Positions 8,082 to 17,099 are shown, counted from the first letter of the stretch. The stretch is DNA of 64,000 nucleotides from Thauera linaloolentis 47Lol = DSM 12138 (GCF_000310205.1 NZ_AMXE01000002.1:62001-126000), one strand, 5' to 3'. The notes: generated by a model from the letters alone, not told the origin. Made by a program: numbers and translations.

Positions 8082-9047
8082 ATGAGCCGCTGCGCGCTGC
8101 CGCGCGACGTACTCGAAGCCGCCGCCCATTGGTACGTCCAGTTGAACGATGAAGCAGCGCGGCCGGACGAGCACGCCGCCTGGGAACGCTGGCTGGCCGC
8201 CGACGCCACCCATCGCGAAGCCTGGGAACGCATGCAGGCGCTGGAGCAGCGGCTGAACAGCCTGCCCGGCGACGTCGCGCAAGCCACCCTTGGCACGGCC
8301 TCGGCCGCCCGCGCCAAGCGCCGGCGCACGGTCAAGCTGCTGACGCTGCTGCTGTCGGCCGGCACCGTCGGCGCCTTGCTGCCGGACATCGAAACCGGTT
8401 GGCGCATCGCCCGTGCCGACCAGCGCACCGGCACCGGCGAGCGGCGGCGCATCGAGCTGGCCGACGGCGGCACACTGGACATCAATACCGCCTCCGCGGT
8501 CGACATCGACTACGGCCCCGATCTGCGCCTGCTGCGCCTGCTGAGCGGGGAAATCATGGTGCAGACGGCCAATGACCCGCGCCCCTTCGAAGTGCATATC
8601 GAACACGGCGCGATCCGCGCCCTCCGCACGCGCTTCAGCGTCCGCCGCGACGATGGGCAAACCCACATCGCCGTATTCGAACACGCGGTCGAAATCCGCC
8701 CCCATACCGGTCCCGTCGTACGCATCGACCACGGGCAACAGACGGCTTTTTCCGCACACGGCGTATCCGCCCCGGCACCGCTCGAACCCGGCGCAGGCGC
8801 CTGGCGCGACGGCAAGCTCATCGCCCTTGACCGCCGGCTCGACGACTTCCTGGCCGAACTCGAACGCCATCGCCCCGGCCGCATCGCCTGTGCGCCCGAA
8901 GTCGCCGGCCTGCGCCTGTCCGGCACCTTCCGCCTGCACGACACCGATGCCGTGCTCGAAACCATCGCAGAATCGCTACCCGTCAGACTGCGCCACCTGA
9001 CCCGCTATTGGGTCAAGGTCGAAGCGGCGCGAGAAAAAACGGGATAA
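8082..9047 (+). CDS. FecR-type membrane regulator (set 2)
   Basis: A 321-residue FecR-family regulator. An N-terminal cytoplasmic region (AAAHWYVQLNDEAARPDEHAA) is followed by a membrane segment at about residues 84-100 directly after a KRRR cluster (79-82), the periplasmic FecR domain (ELADGGTLDINTASAVDIDY) and a C-terminal domain ending LTRYWVKVE. Role: relays the state of the receptor at 9161 to the sigma factor encoded immediately upstream. The arginines before the helix fit Tat-type export. The end of the gene contains the GAAAAA box of the receptor promoter (9033-9065), so the promoter is partly inside the coding sequence. Confidence 0.93.
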   Translation: MSRCALPRDVLEAAAHWYVQLNDEAARPDEHAAWERWLAADATHREAWERMQALEQRLNSLPGDVAQATLGTASAARAKRRRTVKLLTLLLSAGTVGALLPDIETGWRIARADQRTGTGERRRIELADGGTLDINTASAVDIDYGPDLRLLRLLSGEIMVQTANDPRPFEVHIEHGAIRALRTRFSVRRDDGQTHIAVFEHAVEIRPHTGPVVRIDHGQQTAFSAHGVSAPAPLEPGAGAWRDGKLIALDRRLDDFLAELERHRPGRIACAPEVAGLRLSGTFRLHDTDAVLETIAESLPVRLRHLTRYWVKVEAAREKTG

Positions 9048-9065
9048 GCACTATTTCTTTTCGAG
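9033..9065 (+). promoter_or_regulatory. putative FecI-type promoter of receptor 2
   Basis: GAAAAA (9033-9038), 19 bases, TTTTCGAG (9058-9065). It begins within the last five codons of the FecR gene and ends 95 bases before the receptor ATG, a longer leader than for the other receptors. Confidence 0.5.
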
Positions 9066-9160
9066 GGGGTTGCTCTTTTTCCATCTCGAACGGCCAACCA
9101 GATGGAGGCGCTTTCCGCGCCTTTTTCTATGGCCAATCCGGAAAAGAGGAAATTCTCGTC

Positions 9161-11575
9161 ATGGCACATCCTTTCCCGTCCCACCCGCGTCCGCTGGTCC
9201 ATGCCCTGCGCGCCGCGCTGCTGGGCCTCGCTCTCGCCGGCCCCACGGCGGCACTGATGAGCACATCGGCCCAGGCACAAACGGCGCCGCGCAACTACCA
9301 CATTCCAGCCGGCCCGCTCGACCGCGCGCTCACCACCTTTGCCGCCCAGGCCAACATCACCCTCTCCTTCGACGCGTCGCAGACGCGAAACCTGCACGCC
9401 CCCGCGCTGAATGGCGGCTATACGCCGGACGCCGGCCTGGCCCGCCTGCTCGCCGGCAGCGGGTTGGAAGCGATTCACCGCGGCGAAGGCAACTACGTGC
9501 TACGCAAAGCGACAAGCCCCGCCGCCGCGCCTCCCGATACGCAACTGTCAGCCGTCGTCATCTCCGGCAAGGCGCCGGGCGCCATCACCGAGGGCACCGG
9601 CCTCTACACCACCTACTCTTCGAGCAGTTCCACCCGCCTGAACCTCGCGCCGCAGGAGACGCCGCAGTCGCTGACGGTCGTGACGCGCCAGCAGATCGAG
9701 GACCGCAACGTGACCACACTGACCGAACTGCTGGACACGGTGCCCGGCGTCCATGTGGCCAAGGAAGGCGTGGGCGACGAGATCTACGGCTACTACGCAC
9801 GCGGCTTCGAGATCCGCAACTTCGAGATCGATGGTGTGCCGACAAACGACGGGCTGCAGCTCTTCAGCCAGAACCTGGCGATCTATGACCGCGTGGAGAT
9901 CGTGCGCGGCGCCACCGGCCTGATCAGCGGCATGGGCAACCCGGCCGCCACCATCAACCTGATCCGCAAGCGCCCGACGCTCAAGCCGCAGGCCAGCCTC
10001 AGCGTGGAGGCCGGCAACTGGAGCCGCCGCGGCGCAGCTTTCGATGTCTCGGGCAAGCTCAACGACAGCGGCAGCGTGCGCGGCCGGCTGGTGGGCGACG
10101 CCAAACGCAGCGGCAACTGGCTGGACCGCTACAAGGAGGAGTCGGGCACGCTCTACGGCATCGCCGAGGCCGATCTGGACGACGCCACGCTGCTGACCGC
10201 GGGCTTCAGCCACCAGCGCACTGACATCGACTCCCCGCTGCGCTCCGGCCTGCCAGGCTTCTATGCCGACGGCGGCAGAACCCGCCTTTCCCGCTCCACG
10301 AACGCCGCGCCGGGCTGGTCCTACAACGATCAGAAGACGACCAGCGCTTTCGTCTCCGTGGAGCGGGAATGGAGCAATGGTTGGAGCGGCAAGGCCGAGT
10401 ACACCTACACCGAGGTCGACTACGACTTCGTCGCCACCTACCTCAATGGCGCACTGCAGCGCGACGGCAGCGGCCTCAGCCTGCTGCCCACGCGCTGGAA
10501 GGGCAAACCCACGCAGCACAACCTCGATCTGTACCTGACCGGCGCCTTCCGGCTGTTCGGCCGCGAGCATGAGTTGATCGGCGGCCTCACGCTCTCGCGC
10601 TACAAAACGAGCGGGCCATCCTACGGCGGCTGGCAGTACGACTACGCCAGTTCGCCCGCCGGCGCCATCGACAACCTGTTCACCTGGGACGGCAGCAATG
10701 CCGCGCCGGCCTTCACCGCCAGCGGTGGCTCGTCCACCAAGACCCGCAACAACGCCGCTTACCTGAGCAGCCGCCTCCACCTGTCCGACGACCTCAAGCT
10801 CATCCTCGGCACCCGCGTCGTGCGCTGGGAGCAGGACGAACGCAATTGGGGCGACGACGGCAGCGCGAGCCTGGAGTCGTTGCGCGAAAATGTCGTCGTG
10901 CCCTACGTGGGCGCCGTGTATGCCCTGAACAAGGAATGGTCGGCCTATGCCAGTGCCACCAAGATTTTCAACCCACAAAGCTCCTGGGTGAAGGACGAGA
11001 GCGACAGCACGCTGGACCCGCTCGAAGGCACGGGCTACGAAATCGGCATCAAGGGCGGCCACTTCGGCGGCCGGCTGCAGTCCAGCGCGGCGCTGTTCCA
11101 CACCAGGCAGGACAACCTCCCCGTGTGGACGGGCGTGGGACTCATCTACTCCGCCGAGCAGGACACCACCTCCAAGGGCATCGAACTCGAAGTCAACGGC
11201 GAACTGACCGAGGGCTGGCAACTCGCCGCCGGCTATGCGCATACACGTACCACCGACGCGGACGGCGAGCGCCTCAACACCTTCCTGCCGCGCAACAGCC
11301 TGAAGCTGTACACCCGCTACCGCCTGCCCGGCGCCCTCCGGGGCCTGACCGTGGGCGGCGGCCTGCGCTGGCAAAGCAAAACCGGCAGCTACGATGTCTG
11401 GCAGGGCAGCCAGACCATCGCCAGCCTGATGGCACGCTACCAGATCGACCGCCACCTCAGCGTCTCGCTCAACGTGGATAACCTGTTCGACCGCACTTAC
11501 TACAGCTGGCCCGGCAGCTACAGCAACTATGCGGCGCCGCGCAGCACCATGCTTTCCATGAAATACGCCTTCTGA
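9161..11575 (+). CDS. TonB-dependent siderophore receptor with signalling domain (set 2)
   Basis: An 804-residue outer-membrane receptor. The ATG at 9161 (MAHPFPSHPRP) has AGAGGA upstream and starts a signal peptide cleaved near AQA-QTAPRN. The open frame before it, back to 9008, overlaps the FecR gene and is not convincing. Then come the secretin/TonB signalling domain (YHIPAGPLDRALTTFAAQAN...GLARLLAGSGLEAI), a TonB-box-like SAVVISG, the plug (PQETPQSLTVVTRQQIEDRN) and a barrel ending NLFDRTYYSWPGSYS...MKYAF with terminal Phe. It should import a ferric siderophore and trigger its own transcription through the FecR and sigma genes upstream. Ligand not predictable. Confidence 0.95.
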   Translation: MAHPFPSHPRPLVHALRAALLGLALAGPTAALMSTSAQAQTAPRNYHIPAGPLDRALTTFAAQANITLSFDASQTRNLHAPALNGGYTPDAGLARLLAGSGLEAIHRGEGNYVLRKATSPAAAPPDTQLSAVVISGKAPGAITEGTGLYTTYSSSSSTRLNLAPQETPQSLTVVTRQQIEDRNVTTLTELLDTVPGVHVAKEGVGDEIYGYYARGFEIRNFEIDGVPTNDGLQLFSQNLAIYDRVEIVRGATGLISGMGNPAATINLIRKRPTLKPQASLSVEAGNWSRRGAAFDVSGKLNDSGSVRGRLVGDAKRSGNWLDRYKEESGTLYGIAEADLDDATLLTAGFSHQRTDIDSPLRSGLPGFYADGGRTRLSRSTNAAPGWSYNDQKTTSAFVSVEREWSNGWSGKAEYTYTEVDYDFVATYLNGALQRDGSGLSLLPTRWKGKPTQHNLDLYLTGAFRLFGREHELIGGLTLSRYKTSGPSYGGWQYDYASSPAGAIDNLFTWDGSNAAPAFTASGGSSTKTRNNAAYLSSRLHLSDDLKLILGTRVVRWEQDERNWGDDGSASLESLRENVVVPYVGAVYALNKEWSAYASATKIFNPQSSWVKDESDSTLDPLEGTGYEIGIKGGHFGGRLQSSAALFHTRQDNLPVWTGVGLIYSAEQDTTSKGIELEVNGELTEGWQLAAGYAHTRTTDADGERLNTFLPRNSLKLYTRYRLPGALRGLTVGGGLRWQSKTGSYDVWQGSQTIASLMARYQIDRHLSVSLNVDNLFDRTYYSWPGSYSNYAAPRSTMLSMKYAF

Positions 11576-11580
11576 TGCGC

Positions 11581-11615
11581 CGCAGGGGACCGCGCCGAGG
11601 GCGGCACCCCCTGCG
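11581..11615 (+). terminator. nested hairpin after receptor 2
   Basis: CGCAGGGG (11581-11588) pairs with CCCCTGCG (11608-11615), with an inner CCGC/GCGG pair. It starts 6 bases after the receptor stop. No T tract. The rest of 11616-11780 shows nothing recognisable. Confidence 0.45.
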
Positions 11616-11784
11616 TCGACACGGTGCATGAACCGCGCAGTGCCAAGCCGGCGGCACCTTCGTCCGTCACTGGATGCAGAGCGAGGGGAAGTGAGCTTCC
11701 GGGCAAGAGCGCTTGGTCTAGCTGCTGGGCTGGGAGCCAAGGTCATCCCCGAAACCGTGAAGGTCCGGTGGAACAGCACGAATA

Positions 11785-11813
11785 TTGACTATATCATTAC
11801 ATTTAATGACAAT
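11785..11813 (+). promoter_or_regulatory. sigma-70-like promoter of the Rpn-type gene
   Basis: TTGACT (11785-11790), 17 bases, GACAAT (11808-11813), in an AT-rich patch of about 40 bases unlike its surroundings. Transcription would start near 11820, about 23 bases before the chosen ATG. Confidence 0.45.
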
Positions 11814-11842
11814 TGGCTTGCGATCCCACGCACGGCCCGTCC

Positions 11843-12787
11843 ATGTCCCCCGTCAGCCACGACCAGAACTTCAAGAACCTGATCCTCGACTACCCGCGCC
11901 AGGCACTCGAACTGTTTGCCCCCGAGGAAGCCCGGCATCTCGACGATTCGGTCATCATCACCCCCATCCGCCAGGAACAGCTGAAGGAACGCCTGGGCGA
12001 CCGCTTCCACGAACTCGACGTGCCGCTGCTCGTCGAATGGCCCGACGGCCGGCGTGAGGCGCTGCTGTTCATCGTCGAGGAAGAAAGCGACCCGGCCCGC
12101 TTCTCCATCCACCGCCTGGTCATCTACTGCGCCAGCCTGGCCGAACTGTACGCCACCGACCGCATCATCCCGGTGGTCGTCTTCCTGCGCGGCAGCAAAC
12201 GTATCTGCCGCCGGCTCGAACTGGGCAGCGAAGAGTTCTCTTTCCTGTCCTTTACCTATCTCAGCTGCATCCTCGGCGACCTGCCGGCCGAAGCGCACCT
12301 GCACAGCACCAACCTCGTCGCCCGCCTCAACCTGCCCAACATGCGCCACCCCAGGCGCCTGCGCGTCGAGGTCCACGCCCAGGCCGTGCGCGGCCTGCTC
12401 GACCTCGAACCGGACACCGAAAAACGCCTCAAATACATCGACTTCGTCGACATCTACGGAGTGCTCGACGATAATGAAAAACGGATTTACGCGGAACGTT
12501 ACGCGCAGGAGGATCACACCATGGCCGGATTGACACAACGACTGAGCGAGCGGTTTCTTACCGAAGGCCGGCAGCAAGGGATTCAGCAGGGCATCCTGCA
12601 AGGCATGCAGATGGGACGCAGCGAAGGCGAGCTCATCGTGCTGACCCGCCAGCTCACCCGCCGCTTCGGCCCACTCGATGCCGCCGTCAGCGAACGCCTG
12701 CAAAAAGCCACGTCCGCCGAACTGGAACAGTGGGCCGACAACTTTGTGGACGCCCGCACGCTGAACGAGGTGTTCGACCAGGGCTGA
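11843..12787 (+). CDS. Rpn/PD-(D/E)XK nuclease-like protein with C-terminal DUF4351
   Basis: A 314-residue protein of the group often labelled 'transposase' or 'recombination-promoting nuclease'. Residues about 1-110 carry the nuclease-like part (DQNFKNLILDYPRQALELFAPEE...LDVPLLVEWPDGRREALLFIVEEESD), with acidic residues after a hydrophobic strand and E-E-E where the PD-(D/E)XK core is expected. The extreme C terminus (LTRRFGPLDAAVSERLQKAT...EQWADNFVDARTLNEVF) matches DUF4351. Between them lies a Gln/Gly repeat (QQGIQQGILQGMQMG) of variable type. ATG 11843 is preferred over a TTG at 11813 that overlaps the promoter. It stands alone between two receptor sets. Rpn proteins promote RecA-independent DNA exchange; whether this one does is unknown. 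Confidence 0.8.
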   Translation: MSPVSHDQNFKNLILDYPRQALELFAPEEARHLDDSVIITPIRQEQLKERLGDRFHELDVPLLVEWPDGRREALLFIVEEESDPARFSIHRLVIYCASLAELYATDRIIPVVVFLRGSKRICRRLELGSEEFSFLSFTYLSCILGDLPAEAHLHSTNLVARLNLPNMRHPRRLRVEVHAQAVRGLLDLEPDTEKRLKYIDFVDIYGVLDDNEKRIYAERYAQEDHTMAGLTQRLSERFLTEGRQQGIQQGILQGMQMGRSEGELIVLTRQLTRRFGPLDAAVSERLQKATSAELEQWADNFVDARTLNEVFDQG

Positions 12788-12840
12788 GCGCCGGTCCAGG
12801 CATCGCGGCGCCCTGTGTCTGGCTGCGGGACGCTGCGCAA

Positions 12841-12875
12841 GAAACGGCCCCGGCGGGTTTTCCGTCCGGGGCCGT
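12841..12875 (-). terminator. terminator of receptor set 3
   Basis: ACGGCCCCGG (12844-12853) pairs with CCGGGGCCGT (12866-12875) over a 12-base loop. Read on the minus strand it is followed by TTTCTT and sits 24 bases after the stop of the receptor, so it fits a Rho-independent terminator. It also separates that gene from the convergent Rpn-type gene. Confidence 0.7.
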
Positions 12876-12898
12876 TGCGTTCCGGCTCTGGCGTGCCG

Positions 12899-15361
12899 TC
12901 AGAAGTCGTAGCGCAGGCTCACGCTGTAGCTACGCGGTGCGCCCCACATGTAGGTGTTGTACGCAGGGAAGAGCGTGTAGTACTTCTTGTCGAACAGGTT
13001 GCGGATGTTGAGCGAAGCCGTCACCTTGTCGTTCACGCGGTAGCTGGCCATGGCATCGAACAGCCAGTAGGCCGGCATGGTGTGTTTGACCGTGCCCTGC
13101 ACCGGGTTGCGGACGTTATCCCAGGTCTTTGCCTGCCACCGCGCCCCGCCGCCAACGGTCAGACGGTTGAGCACACCGCTGGGCTGGTAGCTGGCAAAGA
13201 ACGAGAACTGGTCTTCCGGGCTGGTCGTACCGACCTTCTCGTCATGCCTGCGCGAGACGCGGTGCGTGAACCCGCCCTGGAGGCGCCACTGCGGCGTCAG
13301 TTCGCCTGACAACTCCAGTTCGTATCCCTTGGTGACGACGCCATCGATGGCGCGGTAGGCGCGCCCGCCGCTGGGGGTGAGCCCACCCGAAAGCTGGGCG
13401 TAGTTGTCCTGCTTGAGCCTGAAGATGGCAGCACTGGCGTTCAAGCGCCCGCCAAAGAACTCGCCCTTCAGCCCCGCCTCGTAGTTTTTGCCGACGAGTG
13501 GATCGAGCGTCTTTCCCTGCTCGTCCTGAACGGACTGCGGCTTGAAGATATCCGTGTAGCTGGCGTAGGCGGAGAAGGTGTCGTTGATGTCGTACACGAC
13601 GCCCAGGTACGGGGTGGTCACGCCGCGCTCGCGCATGGTCGTGTCTCCACTTCTGCTGTAGTTGGACACGCGCAGGCCGGTGATGAGCTTGAGGTCATCG
13701 CGCAGGTTCCAGCGTGCGGTGGTGTAGAGGCCGTTGTCGCGGGTGGTTTCCTGACGGTAGTCGTAAGGCACCCGTTGCGTCAATTCGGGCACGTCACCGT
13801 CCCAGTCGTAATAGTTTGGGAGATTGGTGTAGCCAGCAGGGTCGTAGCTACCCGTGTCTGACCAGCGCCGCTTATTGATACTGGCCCCAAGGACCAGTTC
13901 GTGCCGCCGGCCAAGTAGTTGAAATGGCCCGCTTGCGTAGATATCCGCTGCATTGCTGCGTGTTTTTCCAACGTGACTCTCATCCAGAAAATTCGCGCCA
14001 GAACCGTCGGCAGGATTCGGATTACCGAAACTGTAAGTGCCCAGGTGAGCCTCTTGGCTGTTGATCTGGTGGTTCAAATGCAGCCTGGCTGACCATTCGT
14101 TGTCGAATTGGTGCTCCAGTTTGACGAATGCGGAGCGCGTTTCCTGGATCCACCGGCTCCAGCGCGTGGCTGGATTGAATGAACGCGGCCGGTCGTTGAA
14201 ATCGCCATTGCTGTCGAAAATTTGGATGCCGGACCAGGTGGAGCCGCGCGGGTCGGTATCCTGATAGTCCGCACCAACGGTCAACAGGGTGCTGGGTGTG
14301 AGATCGGCTTCCAGAACGCCATAGAAAACCGGCACCTTGCGCCGGTGGTGGTCAAGGTGCGATTCCGTGTCCTGGTAGGCCGCCACGGCCCGACCGCGCA
14401 GACTGCCTGCCTCATTGAGCGGGCCGGACACATCGAGCTCACCCCGGTAGTTGTTCCAGCGCCCGACACTCAGCGCCGCATGGCCCTGAAAGTCGCGCGT
14501 GGGCCGCTTGCGTATCAGGTTGATCGTGGCACCGGGTTCGCCGCTGCCATTCACTAGCCCGGTAGAGCCCTTGACCACCTCCACCCGGTCATAAATCGCC
14601 ATATCGCTGAGCGTATTGCCTGCCGCGTAGGCCGAGTTATAGGGAACAGAAATGCCGTCGTACTGGAAGTTCGCGGAAAAGCCGCGTACGGAATAATCGG
14701 GACGCTCGCTGTCGAGTGTGTGAATGGTCAAGCCCGGCGTGTGCTCGATCACCTGGTTGATCGAGTTCAAGCCGAAATCGTCCATTTTCTGCCGGGTGAC
14801 CACGCTGATGGATTGCGGCGTCTCGCGCAGCGTCAAGCCCAGCTTGGTGGCGCTGCTGCTGGGGCCGGTCTGGGCGTAGCTGCCGGTGCCTTCTGTCGCG
14901 CCGTCCCGTGCGGCGGTCACCGTCACCGCCGCCAAGGCCGACTCCTGTCCGGTAACAGTCGAAATCCGGCGCAGCACGAAACCGCCGCCCGGCTGGCGCT
15001 CGGCGGCCAGGTCGGTGCCGCGCAGCAGGGTGGCGAAGCCGGTTTCGGCCGAATGGCTGCCTTGCAGTCCCCGCGATTGCAGGCTGGCCGTCCACGCCGG
15101 GTCGAACGACAGGGCGACACCGGCCTCGGCGGCGAAGCGGCCAAGCGCGTCGGTCAGCGGGCCGGGGGGAATCCGGTAGCTGCGGGGGGTGCCGGCCGCT
15201 TCGGCAGCCGCCGCCGTATCGGCGGCCAGTGCCGCATCCGGCGTCATGGCGCTGATGGCCAGCGCCGCCGTGGCAAGCTGCACGGCCAGCACCAGGGGGC
15301 ACAGTCCGGGGCGGGCGGGATGGGCCGGGTGGACGGAAAGGGAGGAACGGCATACTGACAT
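12899..15361 (-). CDS. TonB-dependent siderophore receptor with signalling domain (set 3)
   Basis: An 820-residue outer-membrane receptor. It has a long leader with a hydrophobic stretch (LVLAVQLATAALAISA) and likely cleavage near ALA-AD. The secretin/TonB signalling domain follows (YRIPPGPLTDALGRFAAEAG...GFATLLRGTDLAAE), then TonB box AAVTVTA, the plug (RETPQSISVVTRQKMDDFGL) and a barrel ending NLFDKKYYTLFPAYNTY...SLRYDF. GAGGG stands 5 bases before the ATG. It is last in the unit sigma-FecR-receptor on the minus strand, but separated from FecR by 190 bases that hold both a FecI-type promoter and a Fur-like site, so it has its own promoter. Confidence 0.95.
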   Translation of the reverse strand: MSVCRSSLSVHPAHPARPGLCPLVLAVQLATAALAISAMTPDAALAADTAAAAEAAGTPRSYRIPPGPLTDALGRFAAEAGVALSFDPAWTASLQSRGLQGSHSAETGFATLLRGTDLAAERQPGGGFVLRRISTVTGQESALAAVTVTAARDGATEGTGSYAQTGPSSSATKLGLTLRETPQSISVVTRQKMDDFGLNSINQVIEHTPGLTIHTLDSERPDYSVRGFSANFQYDGISVPYNSAYAAGNTLSDMAIYDRVEVVKGSTGLVNGSGEPGATINLIRKRPTRDFQGHAALSVGRWNNYRGELDVSGPLNEAGSLRGRAVAAYQDTESHLDHHRRKVPVFYGVLEADLTPSTLLTVGADYQDTDPRGSTWSGIQIFDSNGDFNDRPRSFNPATRWSRWIQETRSAFVKLEHQFDNEWSARLHLNHQINSQEAHLGTYSFGNPNPADGSGANFLDESHVGKTRSNAADIYASGPFQLLGRRHELVLGASINKRRWSDTGSYDPAGYTNLPNYYDWDGDVPELTQRVPYDYRQETTRDNGLYTTARWNLRDDLKLITGLRVSNYSRSGDTTMRERGVTTPYLGVVYDINDTFSAYASYTDIFKPQSVQDEQGKTLDPLVGKNYEAGLKGEFFGGRLNASAAIFRLKQDNYAQLSGGLTPSGGRAYRAIDGVVTKGYELELSGELTPQWRLQGGFTHRVSRRHDEKVGTTSPEDQFSFFASYQPSGVLNRLTVGGGARWQAKTWDNVRNPVQGTVKHTMPAYWLFDAMASYRVNDKVTASLNIRNLFDKKYYTLFPAYNTYMWGAPRSYSVSLRYDF

Positions 15362-15417
15362 GGGAGCCCTCGATGGAACGTTGAACGGGATGCTTCTGTC
15401 AGGTAGGCCGAACGAAA

Positions 15418-15448
15418 CGCGAAAAGATGAAAATGATTCTTGTCTTTC
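15418..15448 (-). promoter_or_regulatory. putative FecI-type promoter of receptor 3
   Basis: On the minus strand GAAAGA (15448-15443), 17 bases, TTTTCGCG (15425-15418), ending 56 bases before the ATG at 15361. Same element as before the other receptors, with the shortest spacing. Confidence 0.5.
15428..15442. promoter_or_regulatory. Fur-box-like site inside the receptor 3 promoter
   Basis: TGAAAATGATTCTTG (read on the plus strand) matches 10 of 14 positions of the 7-1-7 Fur consensus in the minus orientation. It occupies exactly the spacer between the two promoter boxes, so Fe-Fur could block this receptor directly as well as its sigma gene. Confidence 0.5.
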
Positions 15449-15551
15449 TGCGGAGCGCGGGTTGCTGGCCGGGTGGAAGGCGATGGCCGCGCGGCTTTCT
15501 TTTGCGCCCTGCCCCCTCTCCGCGAGGGGCGAGGGGCGGATGCGGATGGAC

Positions 15552-16577
15552 TCAGGCCGGCCCGATCCGGACCCAGTAGCGCGTGATGCGGGTCATGCGC
15601 AGCGGGAAGGATTGCAGCAGCACACGCAGGGCCTGGTCGGTGTCGTCGATGGGGTAGGCGCCGGAGACGCGGAGGTCGGCTACGGCGGGGTCGCAGACGA
15701 GGCGGCCGGGGCGGTAGCGGGCCAGTTCGGCGATGAGGTCGCCGAGGCGTGCGTTGCCGACCACCAGGCTGCCGTGCTCCCACTGTGCGGCGGCGTTGCC
15801 GGCGCTTTGCGGCGGCGAGATGGCGGTGGCGGTGAAATGGGCGGATTCGCCGGCCCGCAGTACCTGGGCCTGTTGCCCGTCCCGCGGGCGCAGCTCGACC
15901 GCGTGTTCGAGTACCGAAACCTGCGTGCGCTCACCGTGGTGGCGCACGACGAAGCGGGTGCCCAGCGCGCGTACGGTGCCGTGCGCGGTGTGGACGAGGA
16001 AGGGCCGCGGATCGTTGGCGGCCTGCAGGTGGGCGGCGGTTTCGACGAGGATTTCGCCGGCCCACAGGGTGATCGTCCGCGCCGCGTCGGTGAAGGCGAC
16101 GTCCGCCGCGCTGTCGGTGTTGAGGACGATGCGCGAGCCGTCGGCCAGCGCCACGCTGCGCCGTTCACCCACGCCGGTGCGGTAGTCGGCCAGCCAGGGC
16201 TGGAGCAGGGCCTGGTCTTCCGCCGCGCGGTACGAGAGCCAGCCGGCGGAGCCGGTGGTGGCGAGCAGGAGGATGCCGCGCAGTATCGTGCGGCGGCCGC
16301 GCCCGGCTGCCTGCAGGGTGGGCAGCGCGATGTTGCCAGGCACCCGCTGCATGGCCTGGCGGATGGCGCCGATGCGTTCCCAGGCGCGCTGGTGGTCGGG
16401 ATGTTGCTGCAGCCAGTCGCGCAGGCCCTGGTGGTCGGCCTCGGTGGCTTCGCCGGAGCATAGCCGCGCGTACCAGGCCACGGCTTGCTTGCGCAGGGTT
16501 TGTTCGTCGCGCTGGGAAAGGCCGTTGCCGCTGGTGGCGGGCCCCGCCGTGGCCGGATCGGAAGAGGATTGCGTCAT
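15552..16577 (-). CDS. FecR-type membrane regulator (set 3)
   Basis: A 341-residue FecR-family protein. An N-terminal cytoplasmic domain (QAVAWYARLCSGEATEADHQ) is followed by a membrane helix at about residues 97-115, preceded by Arg-Arg (95-96), then the periplasmic FecR domain (VALADGSRIVLNTDSAADVA) and a C-terminal receptor-contact domain ending ITRYWVRIGPA. Its ATG at 16577 overlaps the sigma stop (ATGA). The frame is open to 17222, but that extension only overlaps the sigma gene. It should couple the receptor at 12899-15361 to the sigma at 16574-17080. Confidence 0.93.
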   Translation of the reverse strand: MTQSSSDPATAGPATSGNGLSQRDEQTLRKQAVAWYARLCSGEATEADHQGLRDWLQQHPDHQRAWERIGAIRQAMQRVPGNIALPTLQAAGRGRRTILRGILLLATTGSAGWLSYRAAEDQALLQPWLADYRTGVGERRSVALADGSRIVLNTDSAADVAFTDAARTITLWAGEILVETAAHLQAANDPRPFLVHTAHGTVRALGTRFVVRHHGERTQVSVLEHAVELRPRDGQQAQVLRAGESAHFTATAISPPQSAGNAAAQWEHGSLVVGNARLGDLIAELARYRPGRLVCDPAVADLRVSGAYPIDDTDQALRVLLQSFPLRMTRITRYWVRIGPA

Positions 16578-17080
16578 GGCGCCAGCAGGTAGCATTGTTC
16601 GATGGCCTGGCACATGTAGTTGCTGACAGTGCGCTTGGTGACGCCGAGCTGGGTGGCGATCTCGGCGTAGGTCAGCCCTTCGAGCTGCGACAGCAGGAAG
16701 GCCTGGCGCACCGCCGGCTTCATGCCGTCGAGCATGGTGTCGATGGCGATCAGCGCCTCCAGCATGATGCTGCGTGTTTCCGGGCTGGGTGCCTCCGGTT
16801 CCGGCAACGTGGCCAGCACGTCGAGATAGGCTTGCTCCAGGCGCTGCCGGCGGAAGAAATCGGCAACCAGCCCGCGCGCGATCGTGCTCAGGTAGGCGCG
16901 CGGCTCCCGCAGCGTTTCGGCTTCGCGCCTCTGCAACACCCGCATGAAGGTGTCCTGCGCCAGATCGGCCGCGTCGCAGGCATTCCCCAGCTTGCCGCGC
17001 AGCCAGCCCTGCAGCCAGCCGTGATGGTCTCGATAAAGGGTCTGCAAGTCCTGTGGCGGAGAGGCGTCGACGGGAAGCAT
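16574..17080 (-). CDS. FecI-type ECF RNA polymerase sigma factor (set 3)
   Basis: A 168-residue ECF sigma. Region 2 is seen in LYRDHHGWLQGWLRGKLG...DAADLAQDTFMRVL and region 4 in LTYAEIATQLGVTKRTVSNY. The ATG at 17080 (MLPVDASPPQ) is chosen because the alternative ATG at 17116 lies inside the Fur palindrome. First gene of the sigma-FecR pair, with a four-base overlap. The Fur-like site 20 bases upstream would limit expression to iron starvation. It may also drive the divergent broken receptor, which carries the same promoter element but has no sigma gene of its own. Confidence 0.92.
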   Translation of the reverse strand: MLPVDASPPQDLQTLYRDHHGWLQGWLRGKLGNACDAADLAQDTFMRVLQRREAETLREPRAYLSTIARGLVADFFRRQRLEQAYLDVLATLPEPEAPSPETRSIMLEALIAIDTMLDGMKPAVRQAFLLSQLEGLTYAEIATQLGVTKRTVSNYMCQAIEQCYLLAP

Positions 17081-17099
17081 GGTTGTGAATGAGCACAAA

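Noticed and set aside
9548-11779. 743-codon minus-strand frame opposite receptor 2
   Set aside because: Antisense shadow of the receptor; no recognisable protein.
11616-11780. Possible mobile-element remnant between receptor 2 and the Rpn gene
   Set aside because: No terminal inverted repeats, target duplication or transposase fragment seen; the Rpn family label 'transposase' alone is not evidence.
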